From a bacterium (GTDB lineage Bacteria; Chloroflexota; Dormibacteria; UBA8260; Bog-877), in the NCBI GenBank assembly GCA_021802115.1, contig JAKABA010000006.1:1-64000 (forward strand): a stretch of DNA of 64,000 nucleotides. Reading direction: 5' to 3'. A program made the position numbers and the translations under genes. This document shows, one piece after another, positions 1 through 9,863 of the stretch. The notes under the pieces are model-generated. The model did no database searches, was not told the origin of the DNA, and was given only the letters and a program-made list of their open reading frames with translations. Numbering within the stretch: the stretch's first letter is position 1; each line of letters begins with the position of its first letter.

Positions 1-324
1 TAAGACGCTGTTCATGACGTTGCGTGGTGGCCACGCGAGCTGGTGGCCAGCATAGCCGCCCCGCTCCAAAAGTGCAAGCGACCGAACGACGGCGTTGGGG
101 AACCGGTAAAGGCGTTGTGGCCGGCCGCGCCCGCGGCCTGCGGCCAACGCTGAGGGCGTACCGGTGCGGGAGGTGCGGCCAGGTGCAACCTCCCGCACTC
201 CGTCTTCGTCGGCTCGATCCCCGGGCGGGCCGTGCGTATCGCCGGGTTGCCGGCGCGGTAGTCTTCCTCAGGATCAGGCGGCTGGGCTTCCTGTTCCGCC
301 GAGATCGAGCGAGGAGTGAGGCAG
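1..324. other. No supported gene
   Basis: I see no convincing gene here. Long open frames exist on both strands, but they look like low-information, Arg/Pro-rich readings of GC-rich DNA and one runs through the real downstream gene. The last bases hold the ribosome binding site GAGGAG (311-316) of the VOC gene. Confidence 0.5.
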
Positions 325-768
325 ATGGAAGGGTCAGGGCGCGTAGAGTTCCTGTCGGCAGTCTTGATCACATCCGCCGAACCCGGCCGGCTGGCCGCGT
401 TCTACCGCGACGGGCTGGGAATCCCCCTTGTCGGCGAGGAGCACGGTGGCCAGTCTCATTGGGGCTGCGAGCTGGGAGACGTCCACTTCGCGGTTCACCC
501 CGGGGAATCCGGTTCCGGCCGCGGCTCTATCCGCTTCGCCCTGTGGGTTTTCGATCTGGAGTCATACGTGGCCCGGCTGCAGGAGAAGGGAATCCCGTGT
601 CTGTATCCCATCGAGCGACTGGGCGAGGGGTCCTGGGTGACCGCCGTGCGCGACCCGGACGGCAATGAGGTGGAGTTGACCCAGATGAGCGAGCAGTGGG
701 TCCGGCACCTGGCCGAGCATCGCCGGGGTGGGGCGGACGTCCTCGTCCGCGCTCTGGGATCCCCATAG
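325..768 (+). CDS. VOC-fold (glyoxalase/bleomycin-resistance) protein
   Basis: A 147-residue single-domain protein of the vicinal-oxygen-chelate superfamily. Members are metal-dependent lyases, isomerases or dioxygenases, or drug-binding proteins. The N-terminal half has the typical helix start (ERGRLAAFYRDGLG-like pattern, EPGRLAAFYRDGLGIP) and the C-terminal half ends in the hallmark RDPDGNEVEL strand, where the Glu is a usual metal ligand. A His lies in VHFAVHPG. The frame also offers a GTG at 316, but GAGGAG at 311-316 sits 8 bases before the ATG at 325, so I prefer that start. It is monocistronic; the following 234 bases hold nothing I can support. Family assignment is firm, substrate unknown. 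Confidence 0.85.
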   Translation: MEGSGRVEFLSAVLITSAEPGRLAAFYRDGLGIPLVGEEHGGQSHWGCELGDVHFAVHPGESGSGRGSIRFALWVFDLESYVARLQEKGIPCLYPIERLGEGSWVTAVRDPDGNEVELTQMSEQWVRHLAEHRRGGADVLVRALGSP

Positions 769-1002
769 TTCCGTGCGCGACCAGGCCTCTTGGGCGTGCG
801 ACTGGATCCAGGTGCCGTGAGGTCGACTGGAGCGGCCCCTTCCGCGGCGGTCAACGACCAGGAGGTGGCTGCGGGCTGCCCTGACGTCGTGACCCAGCCG
901 CATGTCGGTGGTGACGGGCCCAAGCGGAGCCGGAGTGCCAGCGTCACCTGCGGGCGGTAACATCGCGCAGAAGCCGAGTCGTTGGACGAGGGAGGAGCCC
1001 AG

Positions 1003-1491
1003 ATGGCGGAGCGGACACCGGATCGGACGAGACCACGGACCTCCAGCCGCAGAGGCGCTGACGGCGCCACAGGCTTTTCCGCGGATGAGCGGGCCGCCAT
1101 GCGCGAGCGGGCCCGGGAGCTCAAGGCCGCAGCCGCGAAGGAGGATGGCGAGCAACTGCTGCTGGCCGCGATCGCCAAGATGGACGAGCCGGACCGGTCG
1201 ATCGCCACCAGGGTCCACGCTCTGGTCAAGGCCGCGGCGCCCGAGCTGGAGGCGAGAACCTGGTACGGGATGCCCGCCTATGCGCGCGGCGGCAACGTCG
1301 TCTGCTTCTTCCAAAACGCCGGCAAGTTCAAGGCCCGTTATCAGGTGCTCGGCTTCAACGACCGGGCGCAGCTGGACGACGGCGCCATGTGGCCGATCAG
1401 CTACGCGATCCTGGAGCTGGGCCCGGCCGAGGAGGCCAGGGTCACCGCCCTGGTTCAGCAGGCGGTCGGCGCGGGCCAAGCGCGGGGCTAG
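1003..1491 (+). CDS. DUF1801-like (YdhG family) protein
   Basis: A 162-residue protein. The first 50 residues are charged and probably disordered. The rest matches the DUF1801/YdhG-like fold by its pattern of a leading amphipathic helix, then WYGMPAYARGGNVVCFFQNAGKFKARYQVLGF and a short helical end. The core tryptophan-tyrosine-glycine-methionine-proline stretch is characteristic. Members are small cytosolic proteins of uncertain role, sometimes linked to iron. A TTG exists at 982, but GGAGGAG at 991-997 lies 5 bases before the ATG at 1003, so I start there. It converges with the nnrE-like gene after 37 bases. The function cannot be stated from sequence. Confidence 0.75.
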   Translation: MAERTPDRTRPRTSSRRGADGATGFSADERAAMRERARELKAAAAKEDGEQLLLAAIAKMDEPDRSIATRVHALVKAAAPELEARTWYGMPAYARGGNVVCFFQNAGKFKARYQVLGFNDRAQLDDGAMWPISYAILELGPAEEARVTALVQQAVGAGQARG

Positions 1492-1528
1492 CGCGAGCCG
1501 CAGCCCGGCCCCGGCGGCGACTGGACGG

Positions 1529-2242
1529 TCAGTTGGGGTCTGGCCCCAGACCAGATGGCGGTTGGAGGCCGAGGTCGCGGTAGCAGCCCGGGGGGATCCC
1601 AATGTCCGCGAGCCAGAGCCGCCCCACCCAGTGGCGCGCCTGCGCCTCCTGGCAGCCGCGCTTGGCCACCCCCAGCATCAACGTGTGGTCAGCGCGCACA
1701 CAGTCCCCGGGGGCCAGCCCAGAGTCGCAGTCGAGACCACTGGGCAGATCGATCGACAGGACCTTGGCTGAACAGCGATTGACCCGCCCGATCAGCTCCG
1801 CGAGGTCGCCTCTGGGCGCGCCCACGGCTCCCGTCCCCAAGACTCCATCCACCACCAGGGAAGCCTCGGCGAGGCACCAGTCAGCGAGTTCCTTGAGCCC
1901 CGACGGAGTGGCGGCGGGCTGCCGCACATCGGCGCCGGCTGCGGCTGCCGCCTCGGCCAGCCCCGGCTGGGAGACCGGTGGCCGAGGCGTCATGAGGCAG
2001 CGGACGCGGTGGCCCCACGCCGCCAGATGGCGCGCCGCCACCAGTCCATCGCCACCATTGTTGCCCTTGCCGACCAGCACCGCGACCACCGGATCCGGCA
2101 AGGGTTCCTCCTCCAGCAGGCGCCGCCCCAACCGGGCGGTCTGGAAGCCGGCGACCCCCATCAGCATCGGCCCCGGCACCCCCACCCGCTCGGCGGCGCG
2201 GTCCAACTCCTGCGCCTGGGCTCGGGTCACGCCGGGTCCCAT
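1529..2242 (-). CDS. nnrE: NAD(P)H-hydrate epimerase (YjeF N-terminal domain only)
   Basis: A 237-residue stand-alone YjeF_N domain that interconverts R and S forms of hydrated NAD(P)H so that a dehydratase can repair them. Visible signatures are VLVGKGNNGGDGLVAARHL near residue 50, the substrate loop DGVLGTGAVGAPRGD, and DLPSGLDCDSG, which carries the conserved Asp. The ADP/ATP-dependent dehydratase half (NnrD) that is fused in many bacteria is absent. The frame is open further upstream, but the ATG at 2242 lies only 2 bases after the stop of the upstream gene and is preceded by a purine-rich AGGCGGGG stretch, so I chose it. It is probably co-transcribed with the SAM hydrolase gene. Confidence 0.88.
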   Translation of the reverse strand: MGPGVTRAQAQELDRAAERVGVPGPMLMGVAGFQTARLGRRLLEEEPLPDPVVAVLVGKGNNGGDGLVAARHLAAWGHRVRCLMTPRPPVSQPGLAEAAAAAGADVRQPAATPSGLKELADWCLAEASLVVDGVLGTGAVGAPRGDLAELIGRVNRCSAKVLSIDLPSGLDCDSGLAPGDCVRADHTLMLGVAKRGCQEAQARHWVGRLWLADIGIPPGCYRDLGLQPPSGLGPDPN

Positions 2243-2244
2243 GG

Positions 2245-3063
2245 TCAGGTCCCCGCCTTCTGCAGCGGGACCACGCTCGGCGTGGACCAGAGGATTCGCA
2301 CCTGGTCCCCCGGGCCCAGTCCCAGGGCCTGGGCGGCGCTGGTCCGGTTGCCGGCTATCTCCAGGTGCCCTGAGCTGTTCCACAGCAGCGCCACGTCTCC
2401 CGCGATCTCCGAGTAGGTGCTGACCACCTCGGACACGATCCGGCCCTCCCCCACCGCGGCGGCGCTTGGGACCGGCGAGTACCAGGGGGTCCTGGTGACT
2501 GCGGTGATGACGTTGCCGAACCGGTCGACCACGACCACCCGCGCCTGAGTTCCGCTCTCGTCGCCATCCGGCAGCAGTTCTCCCAGCATCGCCGGGCTGC
2601 GCAGTCGGGGCCCGAGATCCTCGAGGGCCAGGCTGCCCACGGCGAGCCGCGCCGCCAGTGGTCCGATCAGGTCGCGGCCGTGAAAGGTGAAGCTCATCTC
2701 GGCGGGGCGTAGGGCTGCCTCGTCGACGCGAAAGGCCGCGCGCTCCCTGCCCTTGAGCCAGAGAAAGTGCAACAGCCCGTTGTCGGGCCCCACCACCACC
2801 TGACGGTCGACGACCGCTGCCACCAGCGGCCGGTCGCCGCCGACACCGGGGTCGACCACCGCGCAGTGGACCGTCCCGTCAGGAAAGTACGGCGCCGCGG
2901 CCGCCAGCCAGTAGCTGCCCGCCGCGATGTCATGGGGTGGGATGCCATGGGTGATGGTCTCGACGCGAAGCTCGGGCGCGATCCGCAGCACGGCGCCCAG
3001 CAGAGCGCCGACGTAGCCATCGGCGGTCCCGAAGTCGGTCAGCAGCGTCAGCACGGTGCCCAT
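2245..3063 (-). CDS. S-adenosyl-L-methionine hydrolase (DUF62/SAM hydroxide adenosyltransferase)
   Basis: A 272-residue member of the fluorinase/chlorinase/DUF62 family, whose ordinary bacterial members hydrolyse SAM to adenosine and methionine. The N-terminus reads LLTDFGTADGYVGALLGAVL, with the Asp and Tyr-Val-Gly pattern that contacts SAM. It is followed by the VDPGVGG motif and GPDNGLL loop, and the C-terminal domain contains VVVVDRFGNVITAV. These match the two-domain family layout at normal length. I chose the ATG at 3063 because homology starts directly there; the upstream 29 codons run into the terminator hairpin. It probably shares a transcript with the NAD(P)HX epimerase gene 2 bases downstream, a pairing of cofactor-repair and SAM-turnover roles. 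Confidence 0.85.
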   Translation of the reverse strand: MGTVLTLLTDFGTADGYVGALLGAVLRIAPELRVETITHGIPPHDIAAGSYWLAAAAPYFPDGTVHCAVVDPGVGGDRPLVAAVVDRQVVVGPDNGLLHFLWLKGRERAAFRVDEAALRPAEMSFTFHGRDLIGPLAARLAVGSLALEDLGPRLRSPAMLGELLPDGDESGTQARVVVVDRFGNVITAVTRTPWYSPVPSAAAVGEGRIVSEVVSTYSEIAGDVALLWNSSGHLEIAGNRTSAAQALGLGPGDQVRILWSTPSVVPLQKAGT

Positions 3064-3128
3064 GAGCTCTGGCCATTGTCGGTCATGCGACGCGGGCAGG
3101 AGCTGCCCCCAGCGTCCAGAACCAAGAA

Positions 3129-3156
3129 GGCGGGGTGGCCCTGGGGCCACCCCGCC
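3129..3156 (-). terminator. Intrinsic terminator after groEL
   Basis: A perfect 13-bp stem (GGCGGGGTGGCCC at 3129-3141 and its complement at 3144-3156) with a 2-base spacer lies 23 bases past the groEL stop. On the minus strand it is followed by a T-rich run (TTCTTGGTT). It should separate groEL transcription from the SAM hydrolase gene. Confidence 0.8.
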
Positions 3157-3178
3157 TGTCAGCCCCTCGCGGGGGAGA

Positions 3179-4786
<1,608 letters not shown>

Positions 4787-4839
4787 ATGCTTCCTCTCCT
4801 AATTTCCCCACATGATCCGGCTGATCACTCGGTGCCGCC

Positions 4840-4869
4840 ATTTTAGCACTCACACGCGGCGAGTGCTAG
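4840..4869 (-). promoter_or_regulatory. CIRCE operator overlapping the groEL promoter
   Basis: TTAGCACTC (4843-4851), a 9-base spacer, then GAGTGCTAG (4861-4869) is a canonical CIRCE, the site of the HrcA heat-shock repressor. On the minus strand a TAAAAT -10 box (4840-4845) abuts and partly overlaps the arm nearer groEL, so bound HrcA would block the promoter directly. It lies 57 bases upstream of the groEL ATG. Confidence 0.93.
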
Positions 4870-4927
4870 CAGGCGGCGCCAGCAAGTGCCAGAGCAGACC
4901 CGACGGGTGGTCGGCGATCATGGGTAG

Positions 4928-5731
4928 ATGAGCTCAGTGTCCAATCCCCCGGGAGGATTCCGGCCGGTACGCTCCCGAGAGCTCAGAGACGCCGTGGGGA
5001 CGTTCCTGCTGGCGCAGGGCTGGGCGGGTTTGCACTGCGGGGACACCCTGCGCCGGCTGGAGGCGGGGCGGGCGGATTTCGAGCTGCTGGCGTCGCTGGG
5101 GTCGGCGTCCGAGGTCCGGGCGATCGCTTTGGTCACGGGCAGCCGGCTGAACCTGTTCGTCCCCAACTCCTCCGAGATGCCGGCCGCCGCCAGCCTGGTG
5201 CAGGCGCGCCTTGCCTTGCTCGACCGGATCTCCTGTTTGGAGGCACACCTAACCCACCCACTGGGCCACGGCTTCGAGGTCCATCGGCGGGAGATGACCG
5301 TGGCCGCCAGCCTGAGGGTCCCCGGGCGCGCCCTGCCCGCAGTCCGGCCCGCTGGTCCGGCCGACGCGGACCAGCTGTGGCGGGTCTACGACCCGGTTCC
5401 CTGGATGCGGCTTGAGTCGCCCGCGGATTGGGCGGTCAGGGTCGCCGAGGAGCGGACCTGGGTGGCGGAGATTGATGGCGAGGTGGTGGCGGCGGCGCGC
5501 TGGACCAAGTCATTCGGAACCGTGGTGGAGGTGGGCGGCGTGGCCACCGACCCGAGCCGGCGGCGCCTCGGGGCTGGGACCGCGGTGGTGCTGGCGGCTA
5601 CCGCGGCGGCGCTGACAGACGGGATGACGCCGGTTTTGTGCTTCGGCGATCCCGAGCTCGCACCTCTCTATTACGGGCTGGGATTCGAGCTGGTGGGAAC
5701 CGAGCTCGCGTTCCGGCGCCGCTCCGGCTGA
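4928..5731 (+). CDS. GNAT-family N-acetyltransferase
   Basis: A 267-residue protein with two parts. Residues 1-130 have no motif I can name, though their helix/strand pattern could be a degenerate GNAT half. Residues 135-265 are a recognisable acetyltransferase domain with VRPAGPADADQLWRVY at the start, the acetyl-CoA binding motif VATDPSRRRLGAGTAVV, and the C-terminal LYYGLGFELVG strand-helix. The substrate is unknown; the N-terminal extension may determine it. It starts 59 bases from the groEL CIRCE on the opposite strand and ends 22 bases before the DUF2342 gene, so those two probably form one unit. Confidence 0.8.
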   Translation: MSSVSNPPGGFRPVRSRELRDAVGTFLLAQGWAGLHCGDTLRRLEAGRADFELLASLGSASEVRAIALVTGSRLNLFVPNSSEMPAAASLVQARLALLDRISCLEAHLTHPLGHGFEVHRREMTVAASLRVPGRALPAVRPAGPADADQLWRVYDPVPWMRLESPADWAVRVAEERTWVAEIDGEVVAAARWTKSFGTVVEVGGVATDPSRRRLGAGTAVVLAATAAALTDGMTPVLCFGDPELAPLYYGLGFELVGTELAFRRRSG

Positions 5732-5753
5732 CGGATCGGCCTATGATCCTCGC

Positions 5754-6902
5754 ATGCCCGACCTGAAGTCGGTGCTGGCCTGGTCCGCCGTGGCGGCCGG
5801 GGTGGCCATCGCCGCCGAACGGAGCGTCGCCAAGATGCGACCCGGCTCCGACGACTCCATGCTCGACTGGGAGCTGGCACGTCGCACTGCCTACCAGAGG
5901 GTCGGTCCCGATGGCTTGGACGAGGCTGACCAGGCGGCCACGGAGTACGAGCCGCTGGTGGCCGAGCTGATCCCTCTGATCGCCAGCGCGTGTGGCACCC
6001 CGGCACAGGCGAACAGCTTCGGGAGGGTGAGAGTGGTGGGGCGACGGGGCTTCCTGGACCAGAACCTGGCCATGATGCGCCGGATGGTTCAGCCCATCGA
6101 GGCCGCCCAGGCCAAACTCGGCCCTCTGCGCTCCAGCGCGTTGATGCGCGTCCCGACCAGCCTCTACCTCGGCACCCTGCTGGGGTACATGGGCAGCCGG
6201 GTGCTGGGCCAGTACGACCCCGTGCTCAGCTTCCCCGGCACCGACCGCGAGGGGTTGCCACAGCCCGCGCTGCTGATCGTGGAGCCGAATGTTCGCGAGT
6301 TCCAGCGCAAGTCGGAGCTCCCGCTCGACTCCCTGCGCCGCTGGCTGATGCTGCACGAGCTCACCCACGCGTGGCAGTTCGAGCTCCACCCCTGGCTGGC
6401 GCCGCACCTGACCGGGATGGTGCAGGAGCTGACCCGGCTGCCGGGCGGCCGGCGGCTCAACGGAATAGAAGATCTGTTGCACACTGCGCGCAACCTCCGC
6501 CCCCAGATCGCCCTGGTCGGCAAGGTCCAGGCGGTGATGGCGGTGCTCGAGGGCCACGGCAACTTCGTGATGCGCGAGGTGGGCCGGCAGCACATCCCCG
6601 ACTTCGACACGCTCGACCGGGCCTTTCATCGCCGCCACGAACCCACCGGTGCGCTGGAGCGGCTGATCCTTCTGATCTCCGGAGTCGGGCTGAAGTTGCA
6701 GCAGTACCAGCAGGGGGAGCGCTTCCTGCGGGAGATCCAGGCCCGGGGCGGCCAGCCTGCCCTCGATGCGGTATGGGCGTCGGCCGAGACGCTACCGAGC
6801 TGGCGCGAGGTGCGCCAGCCCGAGCTCTGGCTGCGGAGGCTGGGCTTCGACCGGGCCGAGTCTGCCGGTCCGGCTCCGGCTGCGGCTCCGACCCCCGCCT
6901 GA
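5754..6902 (+). CDS. DUF2342 zincin-like metallopeptidase
   Basis: A 382-residue protein with one N-terminal hydrophobic segment (residues 5-23). The zinc motif HELTHAWQF (HExxH) lies near residue 201, with further acidic residues downstream in GHGNFVMREVG. This matches the DUF2342 family, annotated in Actinobacteria as a zinc-dependent metalloprotease or coenzyme F420 biosynthesis-associated protein. The F420 link is historical and rests on gene neighbourhood; nothing around this copy supports it. Length is normal. It is likely membrane-tethered by the N-terminal helix. Substrate and role are unknown. Confidence 0.82.
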   Translation: MPDLKSVLAWSAVAAGVAIAAERSVAKMRPGSDDSMLDWELARRTAYQRVGPDGLDEADQAATEYEPLVAELIPLIASACGTPAQANSFGRVRVVGRRGFLDQNLAMMRRMVQPIEAAQAKLGPLRSSALMRVPTSLYLGTLLGYMGSRVLGQYDPVLSFPGTDREGLPQPALLIVEPNVREFQRKSELPLDSLRRWLMLHELTHAWQFELHPWLAPHLTGMVQELTRLPGGRRLNGIEDLLHTARNLRPQIALVGKVQAVMAVLEGHGNFVMREVGRQHIPDFDTLDRAFHRRHEPTGALERLILLISGVGLKLQQYQQGERFLREIQARGGQPALDAVWASAETLPSWREVRQPELWLRRLGFDRAESAGPAPAAAPTPA

Positions 6903-6913
6903 CCGCTGCCGAT

Positions 6914-6946
6914 TCCGGCCACCTTTGATGGTCCGAAGGTGCCGGA
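6914..6946 (+). terminator. Hairpin downstream of the DUF2342 gene
   Basis: TCCGGCCACCTT (6914-6925) pairs with AAGGTGCCGGA (6936-6946) with one bulged base and a 10-base loop. It is followed by TCTTGCGT, only a weak T tract. It is placed correctly, 12 bases past a stop codon, so a terminator is plausible. Confidence 0.5.
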
Positions 6947-6964
6947 TCTTGCGTACACTTCGCA

Positions 6965-7023
6965 GGTGAGGCGCCTCACCGAGCGGGAGTCTGTTGCTCA
7001 CCAGCGGGGAGAGCACTCCCGCT
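6965..7023 (+). promoter_or_regulatory. Palindrome and leader hairpin before the 7039 gene
   Basis: GGTGAGGCGCCTCACC (6965-6980) is a perfect 16-bp palindrome. It is immediately followed by a 9-bp inverted repeat, AGCGGGAGT (6982-6990) and ACTCCCGCT (7015-7023). The second hairpin ends 2 bases before the ribosome site CAGGAG (7025-7030). The first looks like a protein-binding site and the second like a structured leader that could influence translation of the downstream operon. Confidence 0.5.
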
Positions 7024-7038
7024 TCAGGAGTTGAAACC

Positions 7039-8664
7039 ATGAACAAGAGCCAGCGCAGAGCCGGCAACCATCACGGCCCGACCGGGGGCCCGGGCTTCCT
7101 GCGGCGTCTGCAAGATCTGCTGGAGGCGGCGCTCGGGCAGCGCCGTCTGGTCCCGGTCCCGATCGCCACCGGGCTTGAGGGGGCCTACCGTCCGCAGCCG
7201 ATCCCGCCCGGCGAGCTGAACGTGCACCGAGTCTTCGGGCGCCGCCGGGATGAGGAGCGGGACCGCACAGAAGCGGGATCCGATCCCGCCCCGGCGGAAG
7301 AGCCCCCGGTCGAGCCTCCCGCCGATGAGGAGTCCTCGGGCCGGGACCCGCTCGTGCCGCAGCCCGGCCCCGAAGCGGCCGCATCGGACCAGGCCGGGGA
7401 TGGCGGTGCCCAGACGGCGGAGGGTGCGCCCGCAGAGCCGGAGGGCCAGGTAGCCGATCCGTGGTCAGGCGGGGGTTTCACCGACCCCTTCTCATTCCAA
7501 CCCGACAGCGGGGCGGCGCCAGAGCTTCCGGCGTGGACCCCGAGCCCCATGCTCGGCGGTGGATTCCCCACCTTCGAGCCGGCGCCGACATCGGAGGAGG
7601 CCGGAGCCTCTCCCTGGGGGGCCGGCGGGTTCGGCCAACCGGAGGAGGAGGCGCCAGCCCCGACCTACCAGTCACCAGGTGCGGCGGGCGACGCGTGGCC
7701 CGCCGCCGGTGACCAGGGGGAGCAGCTGTGGGCGCCGCGCGCTGAGCAGGAGGGGGACGAGTCGTTCCCCGCAGCGGAGACGACCGCGCCCATGGGGGCC
7801 GAGGAGTCAGGGCAGGGGAACTATTCGCTGCCCGAGGTCGAGCCGACCAGTGAGGAGGGGATGGAGATGGAGGCGCCCGTCGAGGCGGCACCCGACGAAC
7901 CGGGTGACCTGCAGCCGTTCGAACCTGATCAGCTGCCCGAGGTGGTGGCGGTCTCGGAGACCGCCTGGGAGGTCTCTCCCACGGGGGCCGGCCGCGAGTC
8001 GGTCCCGGAGCCTTCCGGTGGCCCTGAGCCGGTGGTGGAGGGCGCGCGGACGTTCCCGCTCCCAGAGGGCGAGCTCCTCTTCCACAACCTGAGCGTCGGC
8101 TTCACCGACCCGGCCAGGCTGCTGCGGCATCTCGCCGGAGAGGGCCACACCGGGGTCATGCATGTCGCCTCCCAGGATGGGCGCAACACCTACATCGTGC
8201 TGGTGGAGGGCTATGTGGTGGCCGTCGCCTCTGACGCCCAGGGGCGGCTCAGCACCTCGACCAGGGTCTCCTTCCCCGCCTTCCCCAACAGCCAGGACAT
8301 CATCACCGTGATCACCTATCCCGCGGAGATCGCGCGCGGGCTGGGGCTGCTCCTGCACGCGCCGGTCCACTTCTCCGGTTTGGGAGCGATGTTCGTCGAC
8401 CTCGATGGGCTGCGCAGCTTCCTCAGCAAGCGTTCGGCCTCGGGAGGGCTCGTGGTCGAGGCGGCAACGGGCACGGGGGTGGCGCTGTTCGACGAGGGAC
8501 GGCTGGTGGGTGCCTACTCGGGTGCCTCCATCCCCGAGGAGGACCTGGCGCCACTTCGGGAGCTGATCAAGGATCTGGATGCCGAGATCGACGTCCGGTT
8601 CGGGGGACCCCATTCCCTGGAGCCGATCCCGCTGGAGACGCTCTTGGCCGGCTATCCCTTGTGA
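7039..8664 (+). CDS. Conserved hypothetical protein with long acidic Pro/Glu-rich region
   Basis: A 541-residue protein. Residues 1-50 are basic and carry a short amphipathic stretch. Residues 60-330 are a low-complexity, proline-, glutamate- and alanine-rich, presumably disordered linker. Residues 335-541 are a folded part with LLFHNLSVGFTDPARLLRHLAGEGHTGVMHV, resembling the start of DUF4388/PATAN-like scaffold domains that read out or relay signals, and ending in a helix-rich segment. I start at the ATG at 7039 because CAGGAG lies 8 bases upstream; an earlier in-frame ATG at 6994 lies within the leader hairpin. It is the first gene of a coupled run: its stop overlaps the methyltransferase start. 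A signalling or scaffolding role is a guess. Confidence 0.7.
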   Translation: MNKSQRRAGNHHGPTGGPGFLRRLQDLLEAALGQRRLVPVPIATGLEGAYRPQPIPPGELNVHRVFGRRRDEERDRTEAGSDPAPAEEPPVEPPADEESSGRDPLVPQPGPEAAASDQAGDGGAQTAEGAPAEPEGQVADPWSGGGFTDPFSFQPDSGAAPELPAWTPSPMLGGGFPTFEPAPTSEEAGASPWGAGGFGQPEEEAPAPTYQSPGAAGDAWPAAGDQGEQLWAPRAEQEGDESFPAAETTAPMGAEESGQGNYSLPEVEPTSEEGMEMEAPVEAAPDEPGDLQPFEPDQLPEVVAVSETAWEVSPTGAGRESVPEPSGGPEPVVEGARTFPLPEGELLFHNLSVGFTDPARLLRHLAGEGHTGVMHVASQDGRNTYIVLVEGYVVAVASDAQGRLSTSTRVSFPAFPNSQDIITVITYPAEIARGLGLLLHAPVHFSGLGAMFVDLDGLRSFLSKRSASGGLVVEAATGTGVALFDEGRLVGAYSGASIPEEDLAPLRELIKDLDAEIDVRFGGPHSLEPIPLETLLAGYPL

Positions 8665-9464
8665 CCCCGGGCTCGGCATCGGGACCGGATCGGGAGATCG
8701 GCGACAGCCGGGAGCAGTTCGCCCGTGTCGCTGAGGCGTACCGCACCAGTCAGACCCACTCCGATCCGGTGTCGCTGGCGCGCTTCATCTCCATCTGCGA
8801 TCTCAAGCCCAACCACCGGGTGCTGGACGTGGCCACGGGGGCGGGGCATGTCGCCCTGGCCGCCGCGCCGCTGGTGCGCGAGGTGGTAGCCCTCGACCTG
8901 ACCGAGGAGATGCTGGAGCAGGCGCGCCAGCTGGCGGCCTCCCGCGAGGTTCGCAACGTGACCTTCGTGCGCGCCAACGCCGAGCAGCTGCCGTTCCCGG
9001 CGGAGGCCTTCGACCGGGTGCTGGTGAGATCGGCGCCCCATCACTTTCGGGGGCTGATCCCGGCTTTGGCGGAGGCCTACCGGGTGCTGGTGCCCGGCGG
9101 CGCCTTCGCGGTCAGCGACTGCTCCCCGCCCCCGGTCGTGCGCGACTGGCTGGAGGTGGTGGAGGTGGGCCGGGACCCGTCGCACGTCCGCAGCCGGGCT
9201 TTGGAGGAATGGCGCGCCCTGCTCCAGGCGATGGGGTTCGCGGTCGAGCACGCCGAGCGGATCGAGCAGGAGAAGGACATCCTGGACTGGTTCCAGGTGG
9301 CCGGGGTGAGTTCCCAGGATCGCCAGCGGTTGCTGGACTATTACGAGACGGCCCCCGCGGCGATCGCGGGCCAGCTGAGTCCGCAGTGGCGGGAGGGCCG
9401 CTTCTATCACCGCTACTGGCACGCCCTGATCCGGGCCCGCCGCCCACTCCAACCGATCTTCTGA
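8661..9464 (+). CDS. Class I SAM-dependent methyltransferase (UbiE/Methyltransf_11 type)
   Basis: A 267-residue methyltransferase with motif I VLDVATGAGHVALA near residue 55, the acidic end of strand 2 in VVALDLTEEML, motif II-like NAEQLPFPAEAFDRVL, and motif III VLVPGGAFAVSDCSPP. The C-terminal third is helical and should form the substrate lid. The family includes quinone, sterol and small-molecule methyltransferases; none can be singled out. It starts with GTG in a 4-base overlap (GTGA) with the stop of the preceding gene, so translation is coupled. The next gene starts 21 bases downstream. Confidence 0.85.
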   Translation: MTPGSASGPDREIGDSREQFARVAEAYRTSQTHSDPVSLARFISICDLKPNHRVLDVATGAGHVALAAAPLVREVVALDLTEEMLEQARQLAASREVRNVTFVRANAEQLPFPAEAFDRVLVRSAPHHFRGLIPALAEAYRVLVPGGAFAVSDCSPPPVVRDWLEVVEVGRDPSHVRSRALEEWRALLQAMGFAVEHAERIEQEKDILDWFQVAGVSSQDRQRLLDYYETAPAAIAGQLSPQWREGRFYHRYWHALIRARRPLQPIF

Positions 9465-9485
9465 TCCGCGCGGGCGTAACCTGAG

Positions 9486-9863
9486 ATGGTGAACGGACCG
9501 ATCGATCTGAGCGGGATCCACCGCGAGCTCGACCAGCTCAAGCGCCAGCTCTGCCACTGCCAGCTGCAGGGCGAGTGCCTCGGCTGCAAGGGGATCGAGA
9601 TGATCCGCCAGCAGCTGGAGGCGGTGGCGGCGGCCGCTTCGCAGCCGGTCCTGCTCCAGGTGGCCCAGGAGACCGCGGCCAAGGACATGATGGATCAGTT
9701 CTCCAAGATGCAGGAGCGGTTGATGGACGACCCCCAGATCCGGCACGCGGCCCAGGCCTTCCAGGAGCGGCTGCTGGAGGATCCCGAGGCCCGCCGCCTG
9801 ATCGAGGATCTCATGAGGCGGCTGGGAGGGCCAGCGGAAGAGGGGCCTGATCCGCTCCAGTGA
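9486..9863 (+). CDS. Small Cys-cluster helical protein, function unknown
   Basis: A 125-residue protein that I do not recognise. Residues 20-36 hold four cysteines in the arrangement C-H-C-x6-C-x2-C, a possible zinc or iron-sulfur site. The rest is strongly helical, with heptad-like segments (QFSKMQERLMDDPQIRHAAQ, then a similar DPEARRLIEDLMRRLG) that suggest two repeats of a helical hairpin. It has no signal or membrane segment. It sits in the run of coupled genes: 21 bases after the methyltransferase stop, and its own stop overlaps the GTG start of the CitE-like gene. A small regulatory or metal-handling subunit is possible. Confidence 0.65.
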   Translation: MVNGPIDLSGIHRELDQLKRQLCHCQLQGECLGCKGIEMIRQQLEAVAAAASQPVLLQVAQETAAKDMMDQFSKMQERLMDDPQIRHAAQAFQERLLEDPEARRLIEDLMRRLGGPAEEGPDPLQ

